63,245 nucleotides of DNA from Palsa-506 sp963836355 (GCA_963836355.1 CAWIJO010000016.1:1-63245), one strand, 5' to 3'. Counted from the first letter of the stretch, positions 17,860-27,319 are shown. A program made the numbers and translations. Notes: generated by a model not told the origin, from the letters alone.

Positions 17860-18354
17860 ATGATCCTCCGGTGCACGAAGAAGCTGCTCGCCGTCATCGG
17901 CACGAAACTGGTTACGGAACCTGGGCCGGCGCCGGACGGCGAGGACTGGTACGCGAACCTGCTGTGGTTCGATCGGCGCAAGTGCCTGCTCCTCACCCAT
18001 GCGGCCACACTGTTCACGATCTTCGAACCCGATCTGATCGCCGCCAGCTTGCGCGCCACCGGGCACCTGGTCACTGGGCTCATTGAACGGGAACTAGCCC
18101 GCGAGGGCCTGCCAGCGGTTACCTTCCTCGGCTCCGGAACAGCCCATGTCATCCTGGCCAAGACCGCCGATCGCAGCGTCCTGGGCTGTATGAACGACAT
18201 GGCCCTGCGCTGCCAGTACGTGATCGCCGATTACGGCAGCCTGCATGACACCGATATTGGCGAACTCAACCAATCATTGCGGCGCAACATCAACAGCGCC
18301 CGCGGCTACCAGCCCCCGATCGAGCTGGTCACCGAGCGCGCCCGCGGCCGGTGA
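17860..18354 (+). CDS. DUF6933-family protein
   Basis: 164 residues from ATG 17860 (MILRCTKKLLAVIG). Family features: the N-terminal R-C-T-K-K-L-L block, WYANLLWFDRRKCLLLTH, and an F-L-G-S-G central motif. The protein is thought to be cytoplasmic and has no known activity; related proteins occur near toxin-antitoxin or plasmid genes, but nothing here supports that. The last ten residues (TERARGR) look natural. A hairpin lies upstream. Intact. Confidence 0.75.
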   Translation: MILRCTKKLLAVIGTKLVTEPGPAPDGEDWYANLLWFDRRKCLLLTHAATLFTIFEPDLIAASLRATGHLVTGLIERELAREGLPAVTFLGSGTAHVILAKTADRSVLGCMNDMALRCQYVIADYGSLHDTDIGELNQSLRRNINSARGYQPPIELVTERARGR

Positions 18355-18389
18355 GCGAAACGCGGCCGCCACCGCCCGATGCCAGGCCA

Positions 18390-18635
18390 GGACCGCTCCA
18401 GCAGCTCCCCCATCTTCACCAGCGTCAGGCCGTGCTTCACCCACGCCGTGATCTCGGACCTCACTGGGACCAGCGCCTCCGACGACGCCCGCGCCCGGCC
18501 GGGCGGACGGGCCGCACCGCCGCGACCACCGTCCACAGCAGCTCATCAGTCAGCTGCGACTCATCCCCGCCGCGGACTAGGCCCGCATCCTGCGCCGCCC
18601 GGATACACCGCATCGCGATCTTCACGTCCATGCCC
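18390..18635 (-). pseudogene. IS21-family (IstA-type) transposase, N-terminal remnant
   Basis: Read from 18631 downward: MDVKIAMRCIRAAQDAG, then DELLWTVVAAVRPVRP, and after a frameshift EALVPVRSEITAWVKHGLTL and VKMGELLERS. The last blocks resemble the HTH region of IstA-type transposases. Only about 80 residues remain and no DDE domain is nearby. Confidence 0.4.
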
Positions 18636-18778
18636 GCGCGCCGCGTGCGCCACGACTCCCCATGAAACCGTCCGACCGAGTGACGACGGCTAGCTGAATC
18701 TGCCCGGCGGCGGTCATGCTGAGCTGCCCGGTGGCGGCCAGCGCGATTACCTGGCGTGACTGGCGTCCATGGTGGTGG

Positions 18779-18853
18779 CGTGCAGGTAGCCGCCGTTATC
18801 TCCGGCCCGGATTTGGTGTCCTTGCTGTGGCCGCCGCGGCCGTACTGCGCGAC
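18779..18853 (+). repeat. Inverted ~75-bp pair, arm 1
   Basis: About 75% similar, in opposite orientation, to 19905-19985. Both arms encode a similar peptide (RRYL-P--GVLAV-AA-VL) when read in their own direction. Confidence 0.45.
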
Positions 18854-19149
18854 TGGCAAAGGCGGATCGCGGGGGCTGCCTCAGCGGGCTGTGGCCGGTG
18901 GTGTGCCTCGCGGCTGAGCGGGCGCCGGAGATCCTCGGGGCGCCGGCGGGATGGCGGGCCTGGCTGCTGCCCGGCCGGCCGGGCAGATGGCTGCCGAGGG
19001 CGGCGCAGGCCACCACGCGGCGGCGGCGGCGCGCGGGCTGCCGTCATGCTCGCGCTCGGCTTGGTGCCCGGTCCGTGTCCCGGCCGGCGTGCCGCCGCTG
19101 TGACGGGGCGGGCTGGCGGGTTGACCGGGCCCGGGGCCGGTGCGCTATT

Positions 19150-19159
19150 CACTGCAGTG
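19150..19159. promoter_or_regulatory. Possible operator ahead of the PadR gene
   Basis: CACTGCAGTG is a perfect 10-bp palindrome 33 bases before the PadR start codon. PadR repressors usually bind short palindromes in their own promoter, so autoregulation is plausible but inferred. Confidence 0.3.
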
Positions 19160-19191
19160 TAGTAAGCGGTGATGAGTAAGTGAGGTGCTGG

Positions 19192-19508
19192 ATGCACGGT
19201 AAGTTCGATGGCCTGGCCGGTTCGCCGATCCGTCGCTGCTGATCTTGACCAGCCTGTCCGGCGGCCCCAGGCACGGCTACGCGATCATGACCGACATCGC
19301 CGCGTTCAGCGGGGCCGGCATGGAGCCGGGCACCTTGTACGGGGCGCTGTCCCGGCTGGAGCGCCGCGGCTGGATCCGGCCGCTGGCCGTCGGCGAGCGC
19401 CGCCGCCCGTATGAGATCACCGCGGCCGGCATGGAGGTCCTGGCCGGGCAGCTGCGGTCGATGCAGCAGATCGTCCGCGTCGCCCGCCAGCGCACCGCCA
19501 CCGCCTGA
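19192..19508 (+). pseudogene. PadR-family regulator, frameshifted near the start
   Basis: ATG 19192 opens MHGKFDGLAG, but this frame stops at 19240-19242. The true continuation is one register over: FADPSLLILTSLSGGPRHGYAIM, then the winged-helix core GTLYGALSRLERRGWIRPL and YEITAAGMEVLAGQL. One indel near 19220 explains it. The domain is otherwise complete, so a downstream TTG/CTG start could still give a short product. PadR proteins repress small-molecule-responsive promoters, often next to transporters; the gene downstream is broken. Confidence 0.65.
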
Positions 19509-19534
19509 GCCCGCGGTGAAGCCCGTCCTGGCCG

Positions 19535-19743
19535 GCGGCTGTCCCGCTCCGCTGGAAGGAGCGCTACGCCGCGGAACTCCTCGACGTGCTCGACCAGCAC
19601 CGGGCGGGCCGCGGACCGTGCTCAGCCTGGCCGGCGGCGCCCTGAGCACCCACCTGGACCCGGGCTACCGGATGGAGATCCGCGCCATGCCCCGCCTGGG
19701 CCGGGGCACCTGGCTTTACCTCACCATCGTCGCCGTCACATAG
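19535..19743 (+). pseudogene. Remnant of the PadR-linked downstream gene
   Basis: Reads KERYAAELLDVLDQHRAG, then in another frame TVLSLAGGALSTHLDPGYRM and ends RGTWLYLTIVAVT. This matches the short membrane-associated protein commonly encoded right after PadR regulators in actinomycetes. At least one frameshift and a missing start make it non-functional. Confidence 0.45.
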
Positions 19744-20457
19744 CCGGCCTTGCCGCACTCGTGGCCGGTCTGCGGCGTGGACATGTAGCTGAACAGCGTT
19801 CACGCAGTAGTCACCTAGTTCTAAAAACAGCACCAACAAGGGGATTTGAACTGGGTCTGCGGCGGAGACACTGTTCAGATAACGTGTCCACCACGCAGCA
19901 AAAAGCATACAAAACACCCGCGGCGACTACAGCGAGGACACCTAATTCGGGCTTGAGATAACGGCGGATACTTGCGCACTCGGCGCAGCTCAGCGGTGCC
20001 GCCACGGTGAGCCAGTGGTGTTCACCGGCCCGGATGACCGATCGGGCAGTTGCGCCAGCCGCTGGTGGCCTTGATGATCTGCCTGGTGAGCCAGCGGGCA
20101 CTGGGGCTGGCGAGCGGTACCACCCGATCGGTGATGTCGTTCGGTGTGCCAGGCGGCCCAGCGGGGTCGGCCGGATGACCTGCTCCAGCGCATCGGCCGG
20201 GTGGGCCTGGGACCTTCGCCTCTACCTGGTGTGCCCGCAGCCGGATCTGATGGGTACAGGTCCGGGTCGCCGCTCGTTCCAGGGCGTCGTGGTTCATCGA
20301 TCTGCCCAACCTCAACCCTCAACGAAGACCGGGTGCGGGCGAGGCAGCGTATGGGCCAGTAGGTGGATGCGTCCGGCCGGGACGGCACCCGCAACACACA
20401 GAACCAGGATTTGAGGTCGCGGGTAGCGCTGCAGTGCAGGAGCGGCAGGAGCCAGTC
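19744..20457. other. No supportable gene; contains arm 2 of an inverted pair
   Basis: The second arm of the 75-bp inverted pair is at 19905-19985. The stretch 19838-19900 is locally AT-richer and contains a T-loop-like sequence on the minus strand, but it does not fold as a tRNA. The part before the isocitrate lyase probably holds its promoter; no clear -10/-35 can be named. Confidence 0.35.
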
Positions 20458-22791
20458 ATGAGGTCATTCGATTCGGAAGTCGCCGAGGAGCCAGCCATGA
20501 GCTCGTTCGAGTGGGAAATCGGGGAGAGCGCAAGATGGTTTGCCTGTCCTCGATTCGAGGGCATCACGCGTTTGTATTCTGCGCGTCAGGTGGTGGAGCA
20601 GCGGGGCACCATCCCCACCGACTACACCGTGGCGAGAATGGCGGCCGGGCAGTTCTACGATCGGCTCCGGCAGCTCTTCGCCGAGCGCCAGCAGATCACT
20701 ACCTTCGGTCCCTATTCACCCGGTCAGGCAGTGGCCCTGAAGCGGATGGGCATCGAGGGCATCTACCTGGGCGGCTGGGCCACGTCGGCCAGGGGATCCG
20801 TCACCGAGGACCCGGGACCCGACCTGGCCAGCTATCCGCTCTCCCAGGTGCCCGACGAGGCCGCGCCGATCGTTCGCGCCCTGCTCACGGCGGACCGGAA
20901 CCAGCGCTTCGCCCGCTCGCGCCTGAGCGAGGCGCAGCGTGCTGCCTCCCCCGAGATCGACTATCGGCCATTCATCATCGCAGACGCCGACACCGGACAC
21001 GGCGGCGACGCGCACGTCCGGAATCTGGTCCGTCGTTTCGTCGAGGTCGGGGTCCCGGGCTACCACATCGAGGACCAGAAGCCCGGCGCCAAGAAGTGCG
21101 GGCACCAGGGGGGAAAGGTGCTCGTCGGGGTGGACGAGCAGATCAAGCGGCTGAGCGCCGCGCGCTTCCAGCTCGACGTCATGAAGGTGCCCGGTATCAT
21201 CGTGGCCCGAACCGACGCCGAGGCGGCCACGTTCCTGGAGGGGCGCGGGGACGAGCGCGATCATCCGTTCATCCTGGGCGCCACCGACGTTGAGCTGCCG
21301 ACCTACAAGGTCGGCTACCTCGCCATCTTGAGGAAGCTGCGCGAGCTGGGCGTCGACGACGCGCGCGGTCATCTGCTGTTCAAGATCTCCGCCGCGGAGT
21401 ATGACGAGGCCAGCGCCTGGCTCGCGCGGGCGGGCGTGATGCGCGTGCTCGAACAGAGCGCGAAGGCGTTCCAGCAGGCCGGCGGGTCGTCGGTCGAGGC
21501 ACTGCTGGAAAGGGTCGAGACGGCGTACCTGGAGGCGTGGCAGTCCGAGGCCAACCTGATGAGCTATCCCCAGGCGGTCGCGGACGTCATCGAGTTCCGC
21601 GCCAGCGAGGGTGAGCGCTTCGACATGAGCGCCGACGAGTGGCTGGCCTTCGCGAACCGAACCTCGTTCCACGCCGCCCGGGCCAGGGCCAAATCGATGG
21701 GCATCGACATCGCCTGGGATTGCGAGGTCTCCAAGACCACCGAGGGCTACTACCAGATACAGGGCGGAATCGAGTACGCGGTCGCCAGGTCGCTGGCTGT
21801 CGCCCCGTTCGCCGACCTCCTGTGGATGGAGACCAAGACCGCGAACCTGGCCGACGCCCGGCGCTTCGCCGAGGCCATCCACGCCGAGTTCCCCTCCAAG
21901 ATGCTCGCGTACAACCTGTCACCATCGTTCAGCTGGGACACGACCGGGATGAGCGAGGAGGAAATGAGGCGATTCCCGGAGGAGCTCGGCAAGCTGGGGT
22001 TCGTCTTCAACTTCATCACCTACGGCGGACATCAGATCGACGGCCTGGCGGCAGAAGAGTTCGCCACCGCGCTCAAGCAGGACGGCATGCTCTCCCTGGC
22101 CCGGCTCCAGCGAAAGTTCCGTATGGTCGAATCGCCCTACCGGACGCCCCAGACGCTCGTGGGCGGGCCGCGGCTGGATGCGGCGCTCATGGCTTCTTCG
22201 GGCGGCACGGCGGCCACCAAAGCGATGGGCAAGGGCTCGACCCAGCACCAGCACCTGGTCCAGACCGAAGTGCCGGTCAAGCTGCTCGAGGAATGGCTCG
22301 CGATGTGGACGAAGCACCACCACGTCCCGGGCCCGCTGCATGTCGGACTGCGGCCGCACACAGCGGGCTCGGAGTTGCTGGAGCTCACCTTGTCCAAGAC
22401 AAGCGGGGAAAAGGTCGCCAACATCATCTTCGACGTGATCGTGGATCGCCGGGGGCGCAACATCCTCTCGGTCCGGGACCAGAACACCTTCGACACCGCC
22501 CTGCGCAAGAAGCGCCTGATGACGCTGAACCACCTGTTCCTGGTCCACCGCTACAAGATCTGGTCGGTCCACTACGTCAGCCCGACCGACGACAATCGCT
22601 ACCAGGCCCAGAAGATGAGCACGCACGGCCTCTTCAGCGACGTCCACGACGAGGTTGGCCATGTCATCGTCGCGGACGTGAGCGCGGAGGGCATCAAGGC
22701 CCTGCTCGCCCCCGACCGGGACCGCTTGAACGCCTTGATCCAGCAGAAGTATCCGTATGCGCCGGTCCACGTCGCCGCGCAAACCGCCTAG
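20458..22791 (+). CDS. aceA: Isocitrate lyase, long AceA type
   Basis: 777 residues from ATG 20458, or 764 from ATG 20497; both starts have a purine-rich site because the start region is tandemly duplicated (39-bp period). It cleaves isocitrate to glyoxylate and succinate for the glyoxylate shunt. The ~765-residue length and the insertion after the catalytic half match the mycobacterial AceA/Icl2 type. The active-site signature KKCGH is at 212-216 with catalytic Cys214, and Mg-binding motifs are visible (ADADTGHGG, IIVARTDAEA). NLSPSFSWDTTGM and FNFITYGGHQIDG complete the barrel. No malate synthase is nearby. The gene is intact although IS remnants lie downstream. Confidence 0.93.
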   Translation: MRSFDSEVAEEPAMSSFEWEIGESARWFACPRFEGITRLYSARQVVEQRGTIPTDYTVARMAAGQFYDRLRQLFAERQQITTFGPYSPGQAVALKRMGIEGIYLGGWATSARGSVTEDPGPDLASYPLSQVPDEAAPIVRALLTADRNQRFARSRLSEAQRAASPEIDYRPFIIADADTGHGGDAHVRNLVRRFVEVGVPGYHIEDQKPGAKKCGHQGGKVLVGVDEQIKRLSAARFQLDVMKVPGIIVARTDAEAATFLEGRGDERDHPFILGATDVELPTYKVGYLAILRKLRELGVDDARGHLLFKISAAEYDEASAWLARAGVMRVLEQSAKAFQQAGGSSVEALLERVETAYLEAWQSEANLMSYPQAVADVIEFRASEGERFDMSADEWLAFANRTSFHAARARAKSMGIDIAWDCEVSKTTEGYYQIQGGIEYAVARSLAVAPFADLLWMETKTANLADARRFAEAIHAEFPSKMLAYNLSPSFSWDTTGMSEEEMRRFPEELGKLGFVFNFITYGGHQIDGLAAEEFATALKQDGMLSLARLQRKFRMVESPYRTPQTLVGGPRLDAALMASSGGTAATKAMGKGSTQHQHLVQTEVPVKLLEEWLAMWTKHHHVPGPLHVGLRPHTAGSELLELTLSKTSGEKVANIIFDVIVDRRGRNILSVRDQNTFDTALRKKRLMTLNHLFLVHRYKIWSVHYVSPTDDNRYQAQKMSTHGLFSDVHDEVGHVIVADVSAEGIKALLAPDRDRLNALIQQKYPYAPVHVAAQTA

Positions 22792-22880
22792 AGATTTTAT
22801 GGGCGCTGGCGCGGCCGTTCCCGGGAAATGAGAATGGCGGCGCGCATGCTGTCCGCCGACATGCTTCCGGGAGGAGTGTC

Positions 22881-23294
22881 ATGCAGGTCATCTACGAGCG
22901 GTGCGTGGCGGTGGACGTGGGCAAGGACGTGATCGCGGTCGCGGTCCGCAAGCCCGGGGACTGCCCCGGCGGGCGGGTCGCCGTCAAGCGCACGTACAAG
23001 ACGTTCTACGGCGTGCTGCGCGGGGCCGCGCGGTGGCTCATGTCCGAGGGGGTGACGCACGTGGCGATGGAGGCCACCGGGATCTACTCGATGCCCGTCT
23101 ACCACGCGCTGCTGGAGCACGGGGACTTCGGGAAGGTGCTGGTGTGCAACGCCGGGCACGTGAAGAACGTGCCGGGGCGGAAGACGGACGCGGACACGGA
23201 GTGGCTGGCGCAACTGCTGGAGTGCGGGCTGCTGGCTGGCAGCTTCATCCCGCCGGCGGAGGTCAAGGCGGCCCGGGACGTGATCCGCTACCGC
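22881..23294 (+). pseudogene. IS110-family transposase, N-terminal fragment
   Basis: ATG 22881 with GGGAGGAG upstream. The DEDD catalytic N-terminus is clear: CVAVDVGKDVIAVAV (first Asp), HVAMEATGIYS (Glu), and KNVPGRKTDADTEWLAQLL (Asp pair). It stops being IS110-like after ARDVIRYRS at about 23294, where a 20-bp palindrome begins. The missing C-terminal half is of the kind found at 899-1696. It cannot transpose. Confidence 0.85.
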
Positions 23295-23314
23295 TCCCTA
23301 TGCCGGCATAGGGA
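23295..23314. promoter_or_regulatory. 20-bp perfect palindrome at the IS110 break
   Basis: TCCCTATGCCGGCATAGGGA is self-complementary over its full length. It sits exactly where the IS110 frame breaks off and about 100 bases before the SCO6745-like gene. It could be an operator of that gene or a recombination scar. Confidence 0.45.
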
Positions 23315-23412
23315 CGGTACCGAGTGTCATCACGCGGGTGTCGGATTGAGTCACCCGTGTTCGTGGAAGAGGTGACGGCGCCTCGCGCTCAGCGGGACCA
23401 CGACCACGGGAG

Positions 23413-24261
23413 ATGACCGAGATGACCGAGGCAAAGCCCTCAGGGACCCTGGCCCGCCGCCTCTACGGGCTCACCGAGCCGATCGCGATGGTCCCGTACG
23501 CCGCCCCGGAGCCGACCGCTGAGGTCATGGCGCTCGGGTACCGGAACTACTGGGACACCTACTTCGCCGGGCGCGCCGCCCCGCTGGGCCGGTGCCCGGC
23601 CGAGGTGGTGCACGCGATCTTCTACAACTTCGCCGACGGCGAGGTCGCCCGGCACATCCCGCACGTCTGGGACATCGCCACTCCCGAGGCGGTCCTAGCC
23701 GCTCGCGAGCGGGGGTGCGCGGCCGCCGTGAGACGGATCCTCCCTGACCTGGCTGACTCCCCCGGCGTCACCCGGGCCGCCGACCTGGCCACCAAGGCGG
23801 CCACGAGTGCCCCGACCGAGGGCCGCGCCATGTACGCCGGCCTGCGAACGCTCCCTATCCCCGGCGAACCCCTCGCCCGGCTCTGGCACGCGGCCAACCT
23901 GCTCCGCGAGCACCGCGGCGACGGTCACGTCGCCGCCCTGGTCTCGGAGGGCATCGACGGGCTCGAATCCCACGCGCTGTATGCGGTGTCCCAGGGCATG
24001 CCCGCGGAGAAGTTCGGCCGGATCCACCACCTCCCCGCCCCGACGCTGGCCGCGGTGGCCGACAGGATGCGCGCCCGTGGCCTCATCGACGACGCCGGCC
24101 GGATCACCGGCACCGGACGCGAGACCAGGGAGCGGATCGAGGCCCTCACCGACGACCTCGCGGCACCGCCCTACGACATCCTGACCCCGGCCGAGCTCGA
24201 CCAGCTCATCGCCGAACTCGAGCCCCTCGCTGCAGCGCTGGCCGCAGCCGGCTCGGAGTGA
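23413..24261 (+). CDS. SCO6745-family protein
   Basis: 282 residues from ATG 23413 (ATG 23422 also in frame). It shows the features of the actinobacterial SCO6745 family: an N-terminal LYGLTEPIAMVPYAAPE, GYRNYWDTYFAGRAAPLG, HAIFYNFADGEVARHIPHVW, and a C-terminal winged-helix-like part with a LTPAELDQLIAELEPLA helix. These proteins are related to MarR/DinB-like helical proteins, but their role is not established. No neighbour suggests a pathway. Intact. Confidence 0.8.
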   Translation: MTEMTEAKPSGTLARRLYGLTEPIAMVPYAAPEPTAEVMALGYRNYWDTYFAGRAAPLGRCPAEVVHAIFYNFADGEVARHIPHVWDIATPEAVLAARERGCAAAVRRILPDLADSPGVTRAADLATKAATSAPTEGRAMYAGLRTLPIPGEPLARLWHAANLLREHRGDGHVAALVSEGIDGLESHALYAVSQGMPAEKFGRIHHLPAPTLAAVADRMRARGLIDDAGRITGTGRETRERIEALTDDLAAPPYDILTPAELDQLIAELEPLAAALAAAGSE

Positions 24262-24540
24262 GGCTCCTGCTCTACCCCCGGACGACAAGCGTGAACGCCT
24301 GGGCGGTGCCCGTTGCACCGGCCGATCGCGACCAGGCTGATCCGGTACGTGCCGACCCCGGCCGGCCGGAGCACCCCGCTGGGCCCCAGGCGCCGGAATC
24401 GCATTCGCTGAGATCGCCGCCATCCTGCCCGGCGTACCGCAGCACGACTCCGCCGTGCCAGATCCCGCCTAGCGCTGAACAAGTGCCGTCGGGCGCTCCC
24501 GGGACCGACCACCGGACCGTGAGCGTGACCAGAGAACGCG

Positions 24541-24687
24541 GCAGCCTTCGGCGCGGCGCGGGTCCTCGCGGGTGGCCGGGTACGCCGGATCGGCACGGCG
24601 CTACTCCTCGGCGATGCTCTTGGTTTCGTCGCCTTCGCCGTCTCTGCCCTGCGGGCGTTCAGCCACACGAACATCGGCTGGGATTGA
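24541..24687 (+). pseudogene. Possible C-terminal remnant of a membrane protein
   Basis: A 48-codon frame ending at TGA 24685-24687 reads IGTALLLGDALGFVAFAVSA followed by a polar tail. It is hydrophobic and protein-like but has no start or upstream domain. Between 24262 and 24540 I see no supportable gene. Confidence 0.25.
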
Positions 24688-24729
24688 TGCGAGTCGATCG
24701 ACCGCTCATACCGCCGACGGCGTGCGCCG

Positions 24730-25026
24730 TCATTGCCAGGGCGCGGGTTTGCGACGCAAGACGACCTCAACGATCGCGCCCTCCCCGATCGCCTCCGCTC
24801 GCTGCACTGCCACCTTGACGGGCACTAGGTAGCGCCCGTCCCTGGGGAACCGCGCAGTGGTGAACTCGGTGCCGCCGATGATGACGTGGACCGGCACCTG
24901 GCCCCAGTAGATCAGGCCGCGGGCTGCCTCCTTGAGATCCTCGCTTTCATCCGGCGTCATGGCTACGAAGAGGTACGGCGCCGGTCCGCGCCACTCGATC
25001 ACCTCGCCGGCGAAGGTCCACTCCAT
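24730..25026 (-). CDS. DUF1905-family protein
   Basis: 98 residues from ATG 25026 (MEWTFAGEVIEWRGPAPYLF); longer in-frame starts exist but the family usually begins here. The DUF1905 barrel motifs are GEVIEWRGP, LIYWGQVPV, and GGTEFTTARFPRDGRYLVPVK. These small beta proteins often occur fused to or beside YdeI-like domains; their function is unresolved. It is followed upstream by dispersed repeat copy B. Confidence 0.75.
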   Translation of the reverse strand: MEWTFAGEVIEWRGPAPYLFVAMTPDESEDLKEAARGLIYWGQVPVHVIIGGTEFTTARFPRDGRYLVPVKVAVQRAEAIGEGAIVEVVLRRKPAPWQ

Positions 25027-25114
25027 GCGCCCCATCATCGGAGATGTGCCCATGCGCCGGGGACGCGGCTCCACACCGGAGGTGCGTCAGTCTCACGGCA
25101 GGACGCGTACTCTC

Positions 25115-25310
25115 AGCCGCATACGGCGCGCGTGAGGTCATGCAGGCTCTGGCCACCGGCGGCCGGGACGTTCGCTCGCATCATCGACGGGCAACTGGAC
25201 TCGACGGTGACCGCCAGGCCAGTCACGCCACGCCGGCGGCCGACATCGATCGACAGCATCACGCTAAGTGACGGATAGCGCATGGGAGAACGCGCGCAGG
25301 GCCGCCGATA
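25115..25310 (-). repeat. ~190-bp dispersed repeat, copy B
   Basis: Closest to copy A, with a few single-base indels that break the minus-strand frame. It ends about 40 bases before the IS1634 element. Confidence 0.7.
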
Positions 25311-25347
25311 TGGCGCGCTGAGGGAGCTTGAGCCGTTTGCAACTAGA

Positions 25348-27314
25348 CCGAAGTTTCGCTGGCTTTGAGGCTGATTCTGGGTGTGACCTGGGCAGGTAGC
25401 CAGGACGGCTCAGAAATTGTAGACAGGATAATCTTCAGTTTCTGAGATATCTGGCTGTCCTTGGCGGGATAATGGCCTTATGGGACGGCAGCCGTCGGGC
25501 GGGATGCATGTAGACAGGGTGCGGAGCCGGCATACGTCGAAGTCCGGGGAGACCCGGGAGTATGAGTCGCGGCTGCTGCGCCGCTCGTTCCGCAAGCCTG
25601 ACGGGAAGGTCGGCAAGGAGACCCTGGCGAACCTGTCGGCGCTGCCGGCCGCGGCGGTGGACGCGGTCGAGGCGGTGCTCAAGGGCGCCACCCTGGTCGA
25701 TGCCGGCGCGGCGCTGCGCATCACGAGGTCCCGCGCGCACGGCCATGTCGCCCTGGTGCACGCCGCGGCGCGGCAGCTGGGGCTGCCTGCCCTGCTCGGC
25801 CCGGCCTGCCGAGAGCGGGACCTGGCCTACGCGCTGATCGTGTCCCGGGTGGTGGCGCCGCGGCCGAAGCTGGCGACGCTGGCGTGGTGGGACGACGTGA
25901 CCCTGGGGGCGGACCTGGGCATCGCGGATGCGCCCCGCGATGACGTCTACGCGGCGATGGACTGGCTGCTGGAACGCCAGGACCCGATCGAGGCGGCGCT
26001 GGCCGGCCGGCATCTGCGCGAGGGCGGCATCGCGATGTTCGACCTGTCCTCGTCCTGGGTGGAGGGCACGCATTGCGAGCTGGCTGCCCGCGGGTATTCG
26101 CGGGACGGGAAGAAGGGCCGGGAGCAGATCGAGTACGGGCTGCTCACCGACTCCCGCGGCCGCCCGGTGGCGATCCGGGTCCTCAAGGGCAATACCGCCG
26201 ACCCGGCTGCGTTCATCCAGGCCGTCGAGGTGGTCCGCGGGAAGTTCGGCCTCACCGGCCTGGTCATGGTCGGTGACCGGGGCATGATCACCTCAGCGCG
26301 GATCAGGGCCCTGAAGGAACTGGGCGGCCTGGGCTGGATCACCTGCCTGCGGGCCCCGGCGATCCGCAAGCTCGCCGGCGATTCCGGGCCCCTGCAGCTG
26401 TCCCTGTTCGATCAGCAGGACCTGGCCGAGATCACTCACCCGGACTACCCCGGCGAGCGGCTGATCGCCTGCCGCAACCCGCTGCTGGCCGCCGAGCGCG
26501 CCCGCAAGCGCGAGGACCTGCTGGCCGCCACCGAGGCCCTCCTGGCCAAGGTCGCCAGCCAGGCGCAGGCCGGGCGCGTCCGCGGAACAGACAAGATCGG
26601 CGTCCGCGCCGGGAAGGTCATCGGCCGCTACAAGGTCGCCAAGCACTTCATCCTCGACATCGGCGATGACCACCTGCGCTGGCGGCGCGACCAGGCCGCC
26701 ATCGACGCCGAGGCCGCCCTGGACGGCATCTACATCATCCGCGCCTCCGTGCCCGCCGCCAGCCTCGACGCCCCCGGCGCCGTCACCGCCTGCAAGAACC
26801 TCGCCCGCGTCGAACGCGACTTCCGGTCACTGAAGGCCGACGACCTGGACCTGCGCCCCATCCACCACTGGCTGCAAGACCGGGTCCGCGGCCACGTCCT
26901 GATCTGCATGCTCGCCGCCTACCTCACCTGGCATCTGCGCGCCGCCCTCGCCCCCCTCACCTACACCGACGAGCACCCTGACCCCGCTCGGACCAGCCCG
27001 GTCGCTCCCGCCCGGCGCTCCGCGCACGCCGACGCCAAAGCAGCCGCCCACGCCAGCCCTGCCGGGCAGCCCCGGCGCAGCTTCCGCGGCCTCCTCGGCC
27101 ACATGGCCACCCTGACCCGCAGCACCATCGCCCTCGGCGCCGTCACCTTCGAGAAGATCAGCGACCCCACCCCCGCCCAGCGCCGCGCCTTCGACCTCAT
27201 CGCAGCGCCCATCCCGCCGACCCTGACCCTGAAGTAGACAGAACCCCCAGCCCGCCCGGGCAACAACCCCAGCACAACGCCGGTTTCACTTACCCCAGGA
27301 CACGAAACTTCGGC
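25348..27314 (+). mobile_element. Complete IS1634-family insertion sequence
   Basis: 1,967 bp. Terminal inverted repeats CCGAAGTTTCG at 25348-25358 and CGAAACTTCGG at 27303-27313, flanked by the direct repeat CTAGA at 25343-25347 and 27315-27319. Together with the intact transposase this looks like a recent, possibly active insertion. Confidence 0.85.
25480..27237 (+). CDS. IS1634-family transposase
   Basis: 585 residues from ATG 25480. N-terminal RSFRKPDGKVGKETLANLS and an HTH-like stretch, then a DDE core: MFDLSSSWVEG (first Asp), LVMVGDRGMITSARI (second Asp) and the late ARVERDFRSLK (Glu). The C-terminus HHWLQDRVRGHVLICMLAAY is characteristic of the IS1549/IS1634 branch of the IS4 superfamily. 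The frame is intact and bounded by matching inverted repeats. Confidence 0.92.
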   Translation: MGRQPSGGMHVDRVRSRHTSKSGETREYESRLLRRSFRKPDGKVGKETLANLSALPAAAVDAVEAVLKGATLVDAGAALRITRSRAHGHVALVHAAARQLGLPALLGPACRERDLAYALIVSRVVAPRPKLATLAWWDDVTLGADLGIADAPRDDVYAAMDWLLERQDPIEAALAGRHLREGGIAMFDLSSSWVEGTHCELAARGYSRDGKKGREQIEYGLLTDSRGRPVAIRVLKGNTADPAAFIQAVEVVRGKFGLTGLVMVGDRGMITSARIRALKELGGLGWITCLRAPAIRKLAGDSGPLQLSLFDQQDLAEITHPDYPGERLIACRNPLLAAERARKREDLLAATEALLAKVASQAQAGRVRGTDKIGVRAGKVIGRYKVAKHFILDIGDDHLRWRRDQAAIDAEAALDGIYIIRASVPAASLDAPGAVTACKNLARVERDFRSLKADDLDLRPIHHWLQDRVRGHVLICMLAAYLTWHLRAALAPLTYTDEHPDPARTSPVAPARRSAHADAKAAAHASPAGQPRRSFRGLLGHMATLTRSTIALGAVTFEKISDPTPAQRRAFDLIAAPIPPTLTLK

Positions 27315-27319
27315 CTAGA

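Noticed and set aside
19838..19900. tRNA-like sequence on the minus strand (GTTCAAATCCC)
   Set aside because: The T-stem does not pair and no acceptor or anticodon arm can be built; at most a decayed attachment-site relic.
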